A stretch of DNA of 64,000 bases from Acanthosepion esculentum (taxonomy: Eukaryota; Mollusca; Cephalopoda; Sepiida; Sepiidae), in the NCBI GenBank assembly GCA_964036315.1, contig OZ038480.1:10470203-10534202 (forward strand), written 5' to 3'. Below are positions 43,031-54,479 of the stretch, piece by piece. The position numbers and the translations under genes are program-made. The notes beneath the pieces are model-generated. The model was not told the origin of the DNA. It made no database searches and saw only the letters and a list, made by a program, of their open reading frames with translations. The first letter of the stretch is position 1. Each line of letters begins with the position of its first letter.

Positions 43031-44419
43031 TAGAAAAATAAAAATAAATATATTCTTAATGACAGAAAACTTGTTTCTAAATATACGAGTCATTTAAAAA
43101 ATTACAAATGTTTAAAAACATTTAGAATATGTGACATGTTAGCTACAATTAGCGAATTTTCAAACCATAAAAATGGTATACAAAATTAGTTGATGAAAAC
43201 ATACATTATATAACAGGCAAAATGCTCTATTATATCTTTGCAAACAAAAATTTGTAAACGGAACAGGTATCTCAGCCTTGGACATAATTCGATCTTTTCT
43301 AAAATACACAGTAACACAAAAACACCTGACTTTTCTTTAAAAATAATAATAATAATATAATAATAATAATAATAATAATTAAAATTATAAATAAAATAAA
43401 ACAATAACATAAAAACTTTGTATAAAATAAATTAAATAAAAATTAAAAATAATAAAAATACTCCCAGCATGCAACAAAAACTGTACCTGTCAGAAATATG
43501 GACATCCCGCCAAAAGACGTTAAATTCAGTCTCTTCACCACGAGCCTTGGTACGAGTAACACGTATCCGGCTTCTCTCTGTCATATAGCTTGTAATACTA
43601 CGAAATAAATTCTCCCTTTCATCACATATACCATAAAACATTTATAACCTAAAAATACACACACCAATACACACAAAAATAGGAATACATTGTATGAAAT
43701 TAATATACAATTTACCATGCTTTTCTGGTATTTGTGTACGTTTTATTTCCTGTCAAGTAAGCTTTTATCACGAAGCCAATTTCTGCTGCTATGGTGTGAG
43801 TGAATAACCACCCACAACTCCTATTTCTATTGACAAGCATTTTTGTTGTATTAGAACAACAACAATGACACGGCACAATATTAGTAGAATTTGTGATAAA
43901 ACCAAGGCTGTAGGAAATTATGTATAAATCGAGTAAGTACTGTTTTTCAAAAACTTTATTCTTTCCTACTTTTTACTAGTACAGTGTCCATTTGGTATAA
44001 ATGCGTTGATGATTTTACAGTAGGAAATCATTTAAAATTATTTTACTGTGCAAATTCATTGAAAAGATATGTATATGTTAAAATCGAAGTTGACAAGTTT
44101 TCATTTTGGTTTAAAGGGCACTAATGGAGACGTAAGGTTTGCTCTTTGAATAATTATTCATGAATTTGATTTCTTCAAGAACACAGTTCCCTATGGAGCA
44201 TTTGAATTCCGAAGTAATGTTGATATTGAATAGTTTTGACTTCATTGGAGATTTGGTGTTGCTGATGATAAGTTTTATAAATCTTTTGTAGAACATAATT
44301 AGTTTGATTTTTTTTTTTTGACTGAAGTTAATGCATTTTTTATATTATTCATTAAAGTGGATTCGTCTTGTTTGAAATTGACATTTATCTGTTTTCTCTA
44401 AAATATATTAATATTATTG

Positions 44420-44461
<42 letters not shown>

Positions 44462-45600
44462 AAATATATGCGCGTGCGTGCGTTAAATAATAAACAACTT
44501 TTTTTATCCATAGGTCAAAGTTTTCCACGAGATAAAAATAAGAGAAATGTCTCACATTTTAATCTGATTTTACCAATTGGAAAATCCTAGTGTTCCGCTA
44601 ATTTTCCAGTAAATTCATATATCCGCCTACCAATCTGTATCTCACTTCTCTTTTCGTTTAAGCTGTGAATTAAATGTGTTAATATCTATGACGAGACCTT
44701 CTTTTATTTTGGATTATCTTTATCCCCTTGTAACCGGAATTAGGTCTGGAATTAGATATGAGTCTTGTGAAATCACTTTTATCTACCTTGATTATTTTTT
44801 GCTTTTTATGTTAAATTTTTTTCTTTAAAGACAGAACTATCGAATTTTATGTATGTGCATGTGTGGTTCGTAGCGAACACCACCACTAATCTTTTTTCAT
44901 TTTGCGGATCAGTCTCTTCCATATAATCCACAATTGCCGGCAGTTATATGATTTTCATCCTAATACAAATGAGATTTTCTTACAAAGAGCATGCATGCAG
45001 GTAGTGATAACCTTCATTGGTAGTTGTGGTCGATGTTTTTCTAATGGATACATAATCCGCTGATTATCCTGGGCGGCGTCGCTCATCAGTAACTAAAATT
45101 GAAATTTGCTGACACGATAAAAAGAAAATAAAAACACATATCGATCATGATATGCACTATATTAGGAAAAAGGGCTTTTCAGTTATCGAAACATTATTGT
45201 TGGATCACAGCCATAATCTTGGGGATTAATCGCAGTTTGATTATTAACTAAGATATATTGAGAAAATCCTTGATTATTATATCTGACTTTATGAAATTTA
45301 ATACAAGGTGAAACAGAAATAGCTTAGATCTATAGTAAGGCATTAGTGACAATGGTGTCTTCATCTAGCTAATGTTTTACCATTATGTGGGAGGTTTTTT
45401 CTGGGAAGTATATGTGGGATGTATTTCTGCCGCACCCTGTATATCCAATTTACAAAACAATAAGTATTTATGTTGTGCTATCGAAAAATAATATAGCAGT
45501 TTACAATGGGTGCTTGAATTTCTCAACCAAGGCTATTTCATATAATTTAACCAAAGAATCAAACATTCGAACATTTTAAATCCTGTTGATCAGGCCGAGA
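43031..45600. other. No gene recognised; microsatellites
   Basis: An AAT-rich array lies at 43340-43390 and a TATC/TTTC compound microsatellite at 44421-44462. A 69-codon minus frame (43432-43641) reads like protein in part (RSRIRVTRTKARGEETEF) but matches nothing I know. The rest is AT-rich and uninformative. Confidence 0.45.
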
Positions 45601-46639
45601 ATTTCTTAGAATCCACTCATGAGTACAGATGCTAAGAATTCTGTTGAGAAGAAAGGCATATTGTTTGTTAATCACGAGTTGAATTTAGTTGACAAATTTA
45701 AAAACTTTTAGTCGTTGGAATGATTATATTTGCTGACTCAGCAGTGGCAACCAAAATTTACGTATGTAAATGACAAAAGATTTTTACTTAAAATACAAAC
45801 AATTTACTTACACAAAAATTACGTTTCTGACACTGTGGATGAGCGCACGTGCTTGTGTATAAGTCAATATTGTCTGTTGTGGTTGAATAACTTACTCCCT
45901 CCGCAGCTGATGGTGTTCAAAGAACAAAAAAAAGGAAAGTTATATTTAATTTTGTAATATACAGAACATGTAGCACAAGCATAAATTGAGGGGTGGGGAA
46001 AGGCTGGTCTTCATTTCTTTTATCTTTATCTTAACTAGCCACAATCACTGACCCAGACATGCAGTATTTCTTACACCAAAACAATTTTAAATTTAACCCC
46101 AATGCGTATTTACAATATATAATTTACTATTTACAAGAAACTAAACAAATTAGTGTCAGTAATAAAAAAAAAACACACAATTCTTAATTGTAGCAGAAAC
46201 CTCAGTTAACTGGACGAAATTAATGCGGGACTGCGTAATTAATAACAATCATACGACCAACTACACATTCAAACACACATTCATTCAAATAGAACAATAC
46301 GAAATGTACACTTGAAAAAAGAAAGGCATACCGCATTCACTAGAGAACTGACATATCTGGTCACCTAACGAGGTAGGGGAGAGGAAATTAAACTAAAGAG
46401 AGTTGGGGGGAAAACCAAAGCGACCAATGAGCATACATTCCCTACCTAACTTGACTGAAAAAAAAAACTAAGACAAAAAACAAACCTTAACTACGCTATT
46501 TTGGGCGAGATTGCCAACGTTCAACACAGATAACCAATATCCTGATAATTAACTGGCATGAAAATAACACTCTCGGTCACCACCTTTTACTCGCAACACT
46601 CACCCACCTTTTTCTAAATTCTGATCGAGGGTCTCGTCA

Positions 46640-47715
46640 CCATTCCGTCTTAATCTTGACTTTAAGCCGATGCTTAAAGTTCAAGATCAGTTGGGAAGAG
46701 GTAAACTTCTATCCCCATAGCAACAAAAAAAAACACATAGTGTTCATCCTTCGTCAAGGATGGCACCATATTGCTACAGACAGAATTGTCCTCGAGGACA
46801 AAGAACTTTCCGCACAGCATGCGAACCATGATGTATTCAATAAAGTTGCACAACGGACCTACGATACGGCGGTGGAAGAAGGTGTGATCCACGGTCTCCA
46901 CCGGCTCACCCCAGCAAATTGAGTATGGAGATTTTTCCAGCCCCGCAGAACAGTCTCTTGCCGACCCAGAGATCACTTCGCAGCACTAGCCAAGTGAGTG
47001 ACGCCTTATTATTAGTGGGACATTTCAACCCGGGCGCCCAAGGCCATATGGAATGAAACTCCTGCTTCGTTAGACCGAGCTCTTCTATCAGATCATCTTG
47101 AACGGACCTCCCTAAATAGCGCGTGATATAATGCATTCTGCTACAACGCCTATATATCAGAGAGGTCATCTGACGCCCGTAAAAGAAAGTTGACAGCAAT
47201 CCAACATTCACGAAGCAAAGCTCCTCTTTGCACGGGTGCACACTTCTCAGAGATGGGAAGTTCTTACGGGTGTCTTCCTTCCAGAATTCGCTTTCACCAT
47301 CCGATTGTGAACACATTCGGTCTAGGATCACGATGTGAAACGTATGCTGACGAAGCTCAATGCTAGGCATACCAGGACCGCCTTGGAAGACTTGCCTCCA
47401 CACAAGGAGAAAAAGAACCTTACTAAACCCTTTAGAATGGTATTCGGAAGTGGAGGTACGGAGTGGAGATAAAGGATAGTCCCGTAGATCTGCGAGGCAC
47501 ATACTTCCTCCCTGAGCAAAGGAGCAAAAACTGCCGACTGCCTCATGTACAAGTGGTAAGGAAGAGCATATAATCCCGAAGTTTTGTCCCGGTAAAATAG
47601 CTTCAGCGCTTCCTAGATTTTTGAGTCTGTAATGAGACCCTCTCGCCCAGTCATTTTACCCGCCTCGAGGCGGGAAAAACCGGCCAAATAGGCATCGAAC
47701 TGGTGAGAATACTGA
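46640..47715 (-). pseudogene. Tx1/L1-like LINE 3' fragment
   Basis: Minus strand. It begins near 47700 with FDAYLAGFSRLEAGKMTGREGL-type sequence, then LPYHLYMRQSAVFAPLLREE (47328-47552). The 198-codon frame 46906-47502 carries RYLGRSVQDDLIEELGLTKQ, EFHSIWPWAPGLKCPTNN and LRSDLWVGKRLF. A frameshift leads to CWGEPVETVDHTFFH in 46674-46976, a terminal zinc-binding motif whose outer Cys residues are changed. This is the C-terminal end after the polymerase; the polymerase and endonuclease are not present. Its insertion separates the two parts of the element 4 LTR. Confidence 0.82.
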
Positions 47716-47799
47716 AGGGAAATCGAGAGAATCTTTAAACTGTGCGCCTTTTATACTTATGTCATGTGACCTTTTTTTGCGTAGTTACTTGTCTTGTTG

Positions 47800-48200
47800 A
47801 GTCGAATTTCAAATAAGTCATTTTTGCTTTTATTTCATGAACAAATGTCCTTGTAATTTAGAGTTTTGCGTTTCTGTCAAAAATTGACCAGGAAGAGTCA
47901 GTGTTGTCTTGTAAACTATTTTAGTACTTCGCAGATCATGCTTGGTTGTGTTTCTAATAAACAACATTGTAAGTGACAAGTTGTCTCCCTTGGTCATTTC
48001 AGTTGTTCCTCGTGGCTAGGAAAGTTGTAATAGTCGACGAAATCGTTCGACCATAACTGTTTAAACATGGATGGTATACTATTTGTTGTCTTTACGAGTT
48101 AAATCCTGAGTAGGCTCGTGACTTCTTTGAAAAGTTATGCTTGAAAGTGAGACCTACGATCTGTGGTGATCGTGAAAGGAACGCCGAATTGTACGAGCTG
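47800..48200 (-). pseudogene. gypsy element 4 integrase, partial
   Basis: On the minus strand VQFGVPFTITTDRRSHFQA (about 48120-48195) is the second-Asp block. A short VERF-like patch near 48040 is the Glu region, followed by a KTTLTLPGQFLTETQNSKLQG block near 47860-47920. Related to the fragment at 14979-15335. Stops and deletions throughout. Confidence 0.75.
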
Positions 48201-48234
48201 AAGTCTGCGTAATGGATCGTCGTTCTTGATATAG

Positions 48235-48434
48235 TATCAGTTAGAGTAAAGTTGGATCCAGAGATGTATTTGATGTCTGAAATGAACTGCGAAATATAAT
48301 TTAATTATCGTAACTCGCTTAGTGAATATCGTCCTGATGGTGAATGCAATGCTTTTGTTAGATGTTTGTAATAAGTATACGTTTCTACGTCCCAGAATGT
48401 GCCGAAAATTCTTTTTTGCTAAATAGATAACCAA
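48235..48434 (-). pseudogene. gypsy element 4 RNase H, partial
   Basis: The frame reads FRHILGRRNVYLLQTSNKS, a decayed FRH-LEGR-F-I-TDHK block, then RHQIHL. The next frame continues to ISGSNFTLTDTIS, the usual GKDNVVADTLSR position. The catalytic residues are mostly lost. Confidence 0.65.
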
Positions 48435-48469
48435 AAGTTATCTGGAAAAGGTACTGTCGATCCTTTGAG

Positions 48470-48890
48470 TGGAAGTCATTTTGGTAGAAAAGAAAACGAT
48501 AGACTTGACAATACCTTCAGTCATTTGTAAAACTGTCCCGACAGCCTTTTAACACAAGATTGAGTTCAGCGCCTTCAGCTAAATAATTTAACCGCATATA
48601 GTTTACTAAGGCCTTTTTTGCTTGTTCTACAGCTTGAAGTTATTTTGAATATAAGGTAATGTTATTCTTCCTTTTTAATAAGGTGAAGAGCGAGACTGAA
48701 ATAGTAGGACAGTGTGAAATTTAATTCCTGTAATAGTTAATAAGTCTGATGAATCTTCTCATCTCTCGAACGGACATTAGTGTTGAGAATATTGCAGTGG
48801 CACCCACTTCACCTCGGGTTGGTGAGATGTCTTCTTTGGAGATAATGCAGCCTTAGAAATTTAATGTATGTAAATTTAATGATGTAAAAT
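48470..48890 (-). pseudogene. gypsy element 4 reverse transcriptase C-terminal part
   Basis: Readings GCIISKEDISPTRGEVGA, REMRRFIRLINYYRN and AVEQAKKALVNYMRLNYLAEG match the thumb/connection part of gypsy RT. The YLDD motif is not present; the sequence to the right (48890-49030) is not recognisable. Confidence 0.7.
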
Positions 48891-49037
48891 AAACTATAGC
48901 TTTGTTGGCCACCGGTCAGCGACGCCACATTCACTGCCTGATGAAGACCTTCCCTTGTCTCGTATGAGGTTGGTAGTCGTACGGATTAATACACTTCCTT
49001 GTCATTTCAAAAATCGGTGATATTATCAGTCTGCCGT

Positions 49038-49310
49038 AGAGCAGCGCTTCTTAAACTATGGGTCGCCACCCCAAATGCGATTGCGAAGCGAAACGCTGGG
49101 GTCGCGAAAATTAAATTCAAACACTTCAATTTCAGTTTCTATGTTATTTCACAAACGCACAATATTTAGAGTGGTGCGCGACGCAATGGCTGCGGTAATA
49201 AAACACGGGTGTGGCGCCGTTTCGACTAGGGCAGTGAAAACAGATGTATTTTCAGTGTAGTTGGTTAATATCTGGGGTCGCGAAAAGTCTCATGAAAAAT
49301 ACAGTCATGC
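49038..49310 (+). mobile_element. hAT-like non-autonomous fragment
   Basis: CAGCGCTTCTTAAACTATGG is a hAT terminal inverted repeat of the common CAGxGxTTCTCAAxC type, followed by GGGTCGCCACCCC and GGGGTCGCGAAAA blocks. A second GGGGTCGCGAAAAGTCTC occurs near 49275, suggesting the far end. The right terminal CAGxG is missing. It sits inside gypsy element 4. Confidence 0.6.
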
Positions 49311-49319
49311 CATGAGCCA

Positions 49320-50160
49320 TTTGATTAGGTTCTTTTTCTGCTGTCACTTTTCTTTCTAGTAAAGTGACCAGGTAGCAACGTAGTTGCCTACTGAGCCGTT
49401 TCATCCGCAATTCTCCAACTGACCGTTTAATGTTTGCTATATCTTCGCTATATCTTCTTCTTGTTTACTTGATTCGTGTAAGAAATGAATTAATCTACTG
49501 TTATAACTAAAATACGGTCCGCTACTTCAGTCAGTTTATCAGTGTGTGTGTCTATTGCCGTTGTTGCTAGAATTTGGTTCGTATTGAATGGTAATTTTCC
49601 CAGCCAGTCTTATTAGTATTATGTCAGACATTACATTGGAGCCTAATAATCCCTTCACGTGTCATAGAAGCTATGAAAGAGTTTTGACGTTCACATGATT
49701 GAGCAAGACCTGTAGCATACTTTCATTGAACTTTTCTGACCGCTTCATAATGGCCTATTTAAATGTGTCTGTAGTATTATTTCTAACAAGTCTGTAACTT
49801 CGTTTTCCACTTCTGATGATAGCTTCTTCACTATGTTGCAACACCATGACCGTTTGGATATCATATTTTTAGCATAAATATTGTCTTCGTTTGCAGGTAC
49901 CAAGTTTTTATATTGATTAAATTCCACGGAGGAAGATTTACAGTGATGCCTCAGTTGGATGTGGTGTTGATGCAGTTCATGATGAATGTGGTCACTCGAG
50001 GAAATTTTTAACTTGAAAACTTTGTGACACGTCGAAAAAATGGGTTTGCGTTTCTGTGAATATTTTTTATAGTGTTTCATCTTGAAAAGCCACAATTCGT
50101 TGGGTGTATTAATTTTCATGCCCACATAGTCCGGGTGGTAAAAAAAATTGGTGCACAAGG
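49320..50160 (-). pseudogene. gypsy element 4 Gag
   Basis: The 137-codon frame 49745-50158 includes NELWLFKMK near the start and NIVKKLSSEVENEVTDLLEI, where Gag of this gypsy branch has a conserved VV-LSPEVA-EVRDLL block. The reading continues in another frame as LLGSNVMSDIILIRL, GKLPFNTNQILATTA and SSKQEEDIAKI to about 49420. No zinc knuckle follows. In intact relatives it forms the particle shell. Confidence 0.72.
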
Positions 50161-50419
50161 TTCTGTCGCTAGAAATTTCCCCTTAACTGATTCTCTGTCT
50201 GGAAAATTGACAGAACGGTGTATATTTATAATTAACGAATTGTGAAGACGTACGTTGTTGTTTTTCTTTTTGGTTCATTAATGAAATGTGCATGTTTTTA
50301 TTTTTAATATTTTTTTCATTACTGATCCTATTTCAACTAAAATCAGTGGTGACCAAAACAAACATTTTTTGTTTCAAATAAAAATAATGTATTTACATAA
50401 AAATCACATGTTTTGGACA

Positions 50420-50429
50420 ATGTAAATGT

Positions 50430-50462
<33 letters not shown>
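50420..50462. repeat. (TG)n microsatellite in LTR
   Basis: TG array within the element 4 LTR-like block; the other LTR lacks it. Confidence 0.9.
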
Positions 50463-50465
<3 letters not shown>

Positions 50466-50500
50466 GTGACGGTAGCGTCGGAATAACTTACTTGCAGCTG

Positions 50501-50572
50501 ATGGTGTTCAGCTAGCAGAGAAGAGAGAAAGAGCCAATGGTGTTCAGCTAGCAGAGAAGAGAGAAAGAGTAA
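50501..50572 (+). repeat. 36-bp direct duplication in LTR
   Basis: ATGGTGTTCAGCTAGCAGAG and the following GA-rich bases occur twice, at 50501 and 50537. The block at 45908 has one diverged copy. Confidence 0.9.
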
Positions 50573-50723
50573 CTGCGTGCGTTTTATACCGATGCCACGA
50601 GATCCTAGTCACGCGACTACATGTCAAAGAAAAGTTATTCTACTTTCATCATATTTTTATCTATGTTCCTGTTTATATTTTGTATTGATTTTTTGGTATT
50701 AAACTATATATATAATTCTCAAA

Positions 50724-50725
<2 letters not shown>

Positions 50726-50786
<61 letters not shown>
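50726..50786. repeat. (GT)n microsatellite
   Basis: About 30 GT units followed by a GATCGGATG...TCCGATTTCAATGAAAT stretch that resembles 15530-15560. A 125-codon open frame crosses it only because the repeat lacks stops. Confidence 0.95.
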
Positions 50787-50787
<1 letters not shown>

Positions 50788-50998
50788 TCGGATGTTGTTT
50801 ATGCGTTGCCACAGTTTTTATCCGATTTCAATGAAATTTTTTTTTTGTTTGACAGATAATTCTTCAGTGTCGGTTTTGAGCCGAAATTGGCTGGAAAAAA
50901 TTACAACCTTGAAAATGGAGCCACTGATTTTTTACACTTTGCACAAAAATCAAAGGCAAAATTTAATGTCTGTAAAAAACAGCGTCCAATCAATTTAG

Positions 50999-52469
50999 AG
51001 AATTAAAATCTAACGCAAAAGATTAGTAGAATTATAAAAAAAATTATCGTATATTATTATTATTATGATGGTCCATGGAAGAGGTTCCTTCCTTGCAAGA
51101 TTGAGAACGCCAAAACGGGCCTTTTCAGGGACACTCCCCCCAAATTCAAATTGTTACACACACCCCCCCCCCATTTGGGGATGTGCCTCAGTTGCACTCA
51201 AATGTTGTTAATAATATGGATTTTCAGGTGGGTGACTTTAAACTTAAACTGCTCCAATTGAACGGCAAAAATTCCCAGTAATGAAACACCCAATCAAAGA
51301 CGGGTTAGACTGCTAGTACTTAAATATAGCTGCCATTTTGTAATTGTACAGGTACACTAGTAAATATATAAATTTAATGGAATTTTATGTAATTAAACAA
51401 AACTTCTTAATTGACAGCAGTTTCTCTCTCTTCTCTTTTATACACACATTCCACATGAAAGGCAGTGACTCGCGTTCGAGTAATGTTACCTCTTGATCCA
51501 GTCTCGAATACGGACAGCATGGATGTAGCCTTTTAGTCCGGCTGGGCTCTTGCATTGTTTTGCACAGCTCTGGTAACGTTGGACATCATCGTTGGATTCC
51601 AAAACGTTTCTTTAATGAATCATAACTCAAATAATGTATCTAAGTGTTGTGGGGTTCTCCCCTTTTACACAAGATGGACTCGTCTAAAGTATACTTATAC
51701 TGACAGAGTTGGAGATGCATTGGGACAAGGTTGAGATACGTAGAGTCCAGAGAGAGAGAGAGAGAGAGAGAGATATAGACAGACAGACAGACAGACAGAG
51801 ACACAGAGAGATAATTACGGCTTCACTTACAGAGACTTGTACATATACTTTCTACTAACCCGTATTCCTGGACTACTAATCTTCATTTCAAATTTGTATT
51901 CTTACGTTCTATACACTTATTTTCCTATTTCAATTACTGGTGTTGTTTATTTATTTGTGCAGGATTCCCTTCCCGGAATCCACAACACTAAGAAATCCTA
52001 ATTCAATAGTAAATGAATAAATACTGTATTTACGAGCTAACATTTATTTATAAAAATGCAGCATTTATTCATGAGATAATCATCATTATTAATTTATATA
52101 TTATATCCATCTAATAATAAAAATATTATTAGATAATTATTATTAAAATTATCATAAAATTATTAGTAATTATAAAAAATTTAAATATAAAGATATAATT
52201 TTTATAATTTTTTTAGTTAATATATTTTATTTGTGGTGGGCTTTTTTATTGACGGCAAGTTTGTTTTGTAACAACAAACACAAAAAGATACTCCCCCGCC
52301 CCACCAAAAAACTAACAATACGGCCTCTATTCCGAAATTCCGCCATGACATTGTAAATATTGTTATCAAAAAGTGGATAGGCTGAGTTTGTATTTTCAAG
52401 GTTTCTAGTTGTATCCTTTTTAGTCAAAGTTCTTTGATCTCTTGTCGCTTAGTGTCATATTTGTTTCAG
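50999..52469. other. No gene recognised; low-complexity tracts
   Basis: CCCCCC runs near 51138-51172, GA then CAGA repeats at 51750-51805, and extremely AT-rich DNA at 52080-52215. No coding evidence. Confidence 0.5.
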
Positions 52470-52577
52470 ATCAAAGAGCAAGAGAGACGGCTGGAGGAGC
52501 ACAGAAGACCAATGTCGCGTTTAGTCCGTTGTGAAAAAGAAATCACGGATTTGGACGAAAAAAAGACCCCAGAATGA
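52470..52577 (+). CDS. Possible terminal exon, coiled-coil-like
   Basis: TTTGTTTCAG ends at 52469, a good 3' splice site. From 52470 thirty-five codons read IKEQERRLEEHRRPMSRLVR ... then KEITDLDEKK and a TGA at 52575. The composition (Glu, Arg, Lys with Leu spacing) suggests a coiled coil and is unlike random AT-rich DNA. I cannot identify the gene and see no partner exon in the window. It could also be a piece of a retroposed copy. Confidence 0.3.
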   Translation: MKEQERRLEEHRRPMSRLVRCEKEITDLDEKKTPE

Positions 52578-52795
52578 CGTCAAAATCCGGGAAAATTTTT
52601 CAACTTATAATGGTCAGTTCTACTTATTTTAATTTGTAAAGATATAAAATTAGGTAGAAAAAGTAAATATTAACATTTGCTTTTTTTCTGTTACAAAGCC
52701 CAGGCCCGAGGCCTCCAATCTGGCTTGAACACCAACCCCACCCCACCCCGTTCGGAGAGTTCCAGGTCAGTAAACACCGGTCCTGAGAGTGAGGG

Positions 52796-52798
<3 letters not shown>

Positions 52799-52850
<52 letters not shown>

Positions 52851-52866
52851 GCGTGTGTCTGTGTGT
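52799..52866. repeat. (GT)n microsatellite
   Basis: Roughly 30 GT units grading into GTGCGTGTG. The Cys-Val and Thr-His open frames across it are artefacts. Confidence 0.97.
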
Positions 52867-53013
52867 ACATGCGTGCGCGCGCGACCGATATACGATGGTC
52901 GGCGGGAAAGTTCATACATTGACCAAGATATAAATTTAAGTAGACACACCAGTTGACAGACTAAAGCTTTCTTCAATGTATAAAATCATAAGTGAATCAA
53001 CTGCCACAAGCAA

Positions 53014-54013
53014 TATCTGTCTATATTTCTGAGATGAGGTATTATGTACACTATTTACATTATTCGGACTATTGCCCTCACCTTTGTCGCCATATTTATT
53101 ACACCGTTTCGGCCTTTCAGTATCTGTCTATATTTCTGAGATGAGGTATTATGTACACTATTTACATTATTCGGACTATTGCCCTCATCTTTGTCACCAT
53201 ATTTATTACAACGTTTCGGCCTTTCAGTATCTGTCTATATTTCTGAGATGAGGTATTATTTACACTATTTACATTATTCGGACTATTGCCCTCATCTTTG
53301 TCGCCATATTTATTACAACGATTCGGCCGTTCAGTATCTGTCTATATTTCTGAGATGAGGTATTATGTACATTATTTACATTATTCGGACTATTGTCCTC
53401 ATCTTTGTCGCCATATTTATTACAACGATTCGGCCGTTCAGTATCTGTCTATATTTCTGAGATGAGGTATTATGTACATTATTTACATTATTCGGACTAT
53501 TGTCCTCATCTTTGTCGCCATATTTATTAGGTGCTTGGAATGTCAAGGGCACATGGCACAGTAGATAAAGGCGTTAGTTAGATCCAATGACAGGACCCAA
53601 AAGAGTGTGAGTTCAATACCTGGTTAAGGCAATGCAGAACTTTCTGAGGGAAATTAACAGGAGATAACTGATAACTGACATCAATTAAACATGGCACGTG
53701 GAACTAGAAACGTCTACGGCTGAAACGTTGTAAGAAATATGGCGACAAAAATGAGGACAATAGTTCGAATAATGTAAATAATGTACATAATACCTCGTCT
53801 CAGAAATATAGACAGATACTGATGGGCCGAAACGTTGTAATAAATATGGCGACAAAGATGAGGACAATAGTCCGAATAATGTAAATAGTGTACATAATAC
53901 CTCATCTCAGAAATATAGACAGATACTGAAGAAGGCCGGAGTGTATAACGGCCGAAACGTTGTAATAAATATGGCGACAAAGATGAGGACAATAGTCCGA
54001 ATAATGTAAATAA
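53014..54013. mobile_element. Foldback of 107-bp repeats with 12-bp flanking repeat
   Basis: Five direct copies of a unit beginning TATCTGTCTATATTTCTGAG start at 53014, 53121, 53228, 53335 and 53442, each exactly 107 bp apart. After a 190-bp centre three copies follow in the opposite orientation (53720-54013). TGCCACAAGCAA lies immediately outside both ends (53002-53013 and 54014-54025), as a target-site duplication would. There is no coding capacity. Confidence 0.9.
53555..53640 (+). repeat. tRNA-like SINE head at foldback centre
   Basis: TGGCACAGTAGATAAAGGCG resembles a Pol III A box and GTGAGTTCAATACCTG, about 55 bases on, a B box. It is in the single-copy centre between the inverted arrays. 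It may be a SINE caught inside or the transcribed head of the element. Confidence 0.5.
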
Positions 54014-54025
54014 TGCCACAAGCAA

Positions 54026-54479
54026 GAATTTGAACTCTGCTCATTCAGTTTGATTATCCAAATAAGACATCATGTCTTCCACTTATTAAGATTCAATCCA
54101 TAAAATCAATAAATATTCTCTTAAAATACTTAATAAAAAATAAAATTTTCACAGAAATGTCAAACCGTATTTTTTTCTTTTGAAGTTGTTGCATCAAAAT
54201 TAATAATTAATAAAATATTTCGCAAATAAGAATTAATACTAGAAATTAAAATACTATAAAAAATAACTAAAACAACTGATTAACAACAAAGCTGATAAAT
54301 AAATTCTCTTCTTTGAATACCACATTTGTTCCTTTAACTTTACTTTTTACAGCAATAAAACCCAATTTCTATGGATTTATGAGTTCAACTGGAAAAGCTT
54401 GTGGCTAAAGTTTTCAGACCTATGTGAGAAGCCCAATACTTTGGCAAATTCTCAATGGCATCTTACAGGTATGAAACGA
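54026..54479. other. No gene seen
   Basis: AT-rich spacer. Confidence 0.4.

Larger units (their letters stand above)
45600..50640 (-). mobile_element. Ty3/gypsy element 4 with nested insertions
   Basis: Minus-strand element of a different gypsy branch from elements 1-3. Order from the right: 5' LTR (about 50175-50640), gag (49320-50160), RT (48470-48880), RNase H (48235-48434), integrase (47800-48200), 3' LTR (about 45600-47790). The LTR assignment rests on shared blocks GCAGCTGATGGTGTTCA (45903 and 50495) and a shared TATAAAA-GCGCAC-like promoter region on the minus strand (about 47751 and 50585). A Tx1-like LINE is inside the 3' LTR and a hAT fragment lies between gag and RT. Exact LTR ends are not resolved. 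Confidence 0.6.

Noticed and set aside
43432..43641. Short minus-strand gene
   Set aside because: 69 codons with a plausible polar stretch but a low-complexity hydrophobic end. No domain, and the region is full of simple repeats.
50621..50998. 125-codon frame with a long Cys-Val repeat
   Set aside because: It depends on a GT microsatellite without stops.
52677..52976. Thr-His and Cys-Val repeat proteins
   Set aside because: Both are translations of a GT microsatellite on the two strands.
53014..53530. Evenly spaced repeats as a CRISPR array
   Set aside because: Units are 107 bp, fully contiguous with no unique spacers, and inverted copies follow. The rest of the window is eukaryotic transposon DNA.
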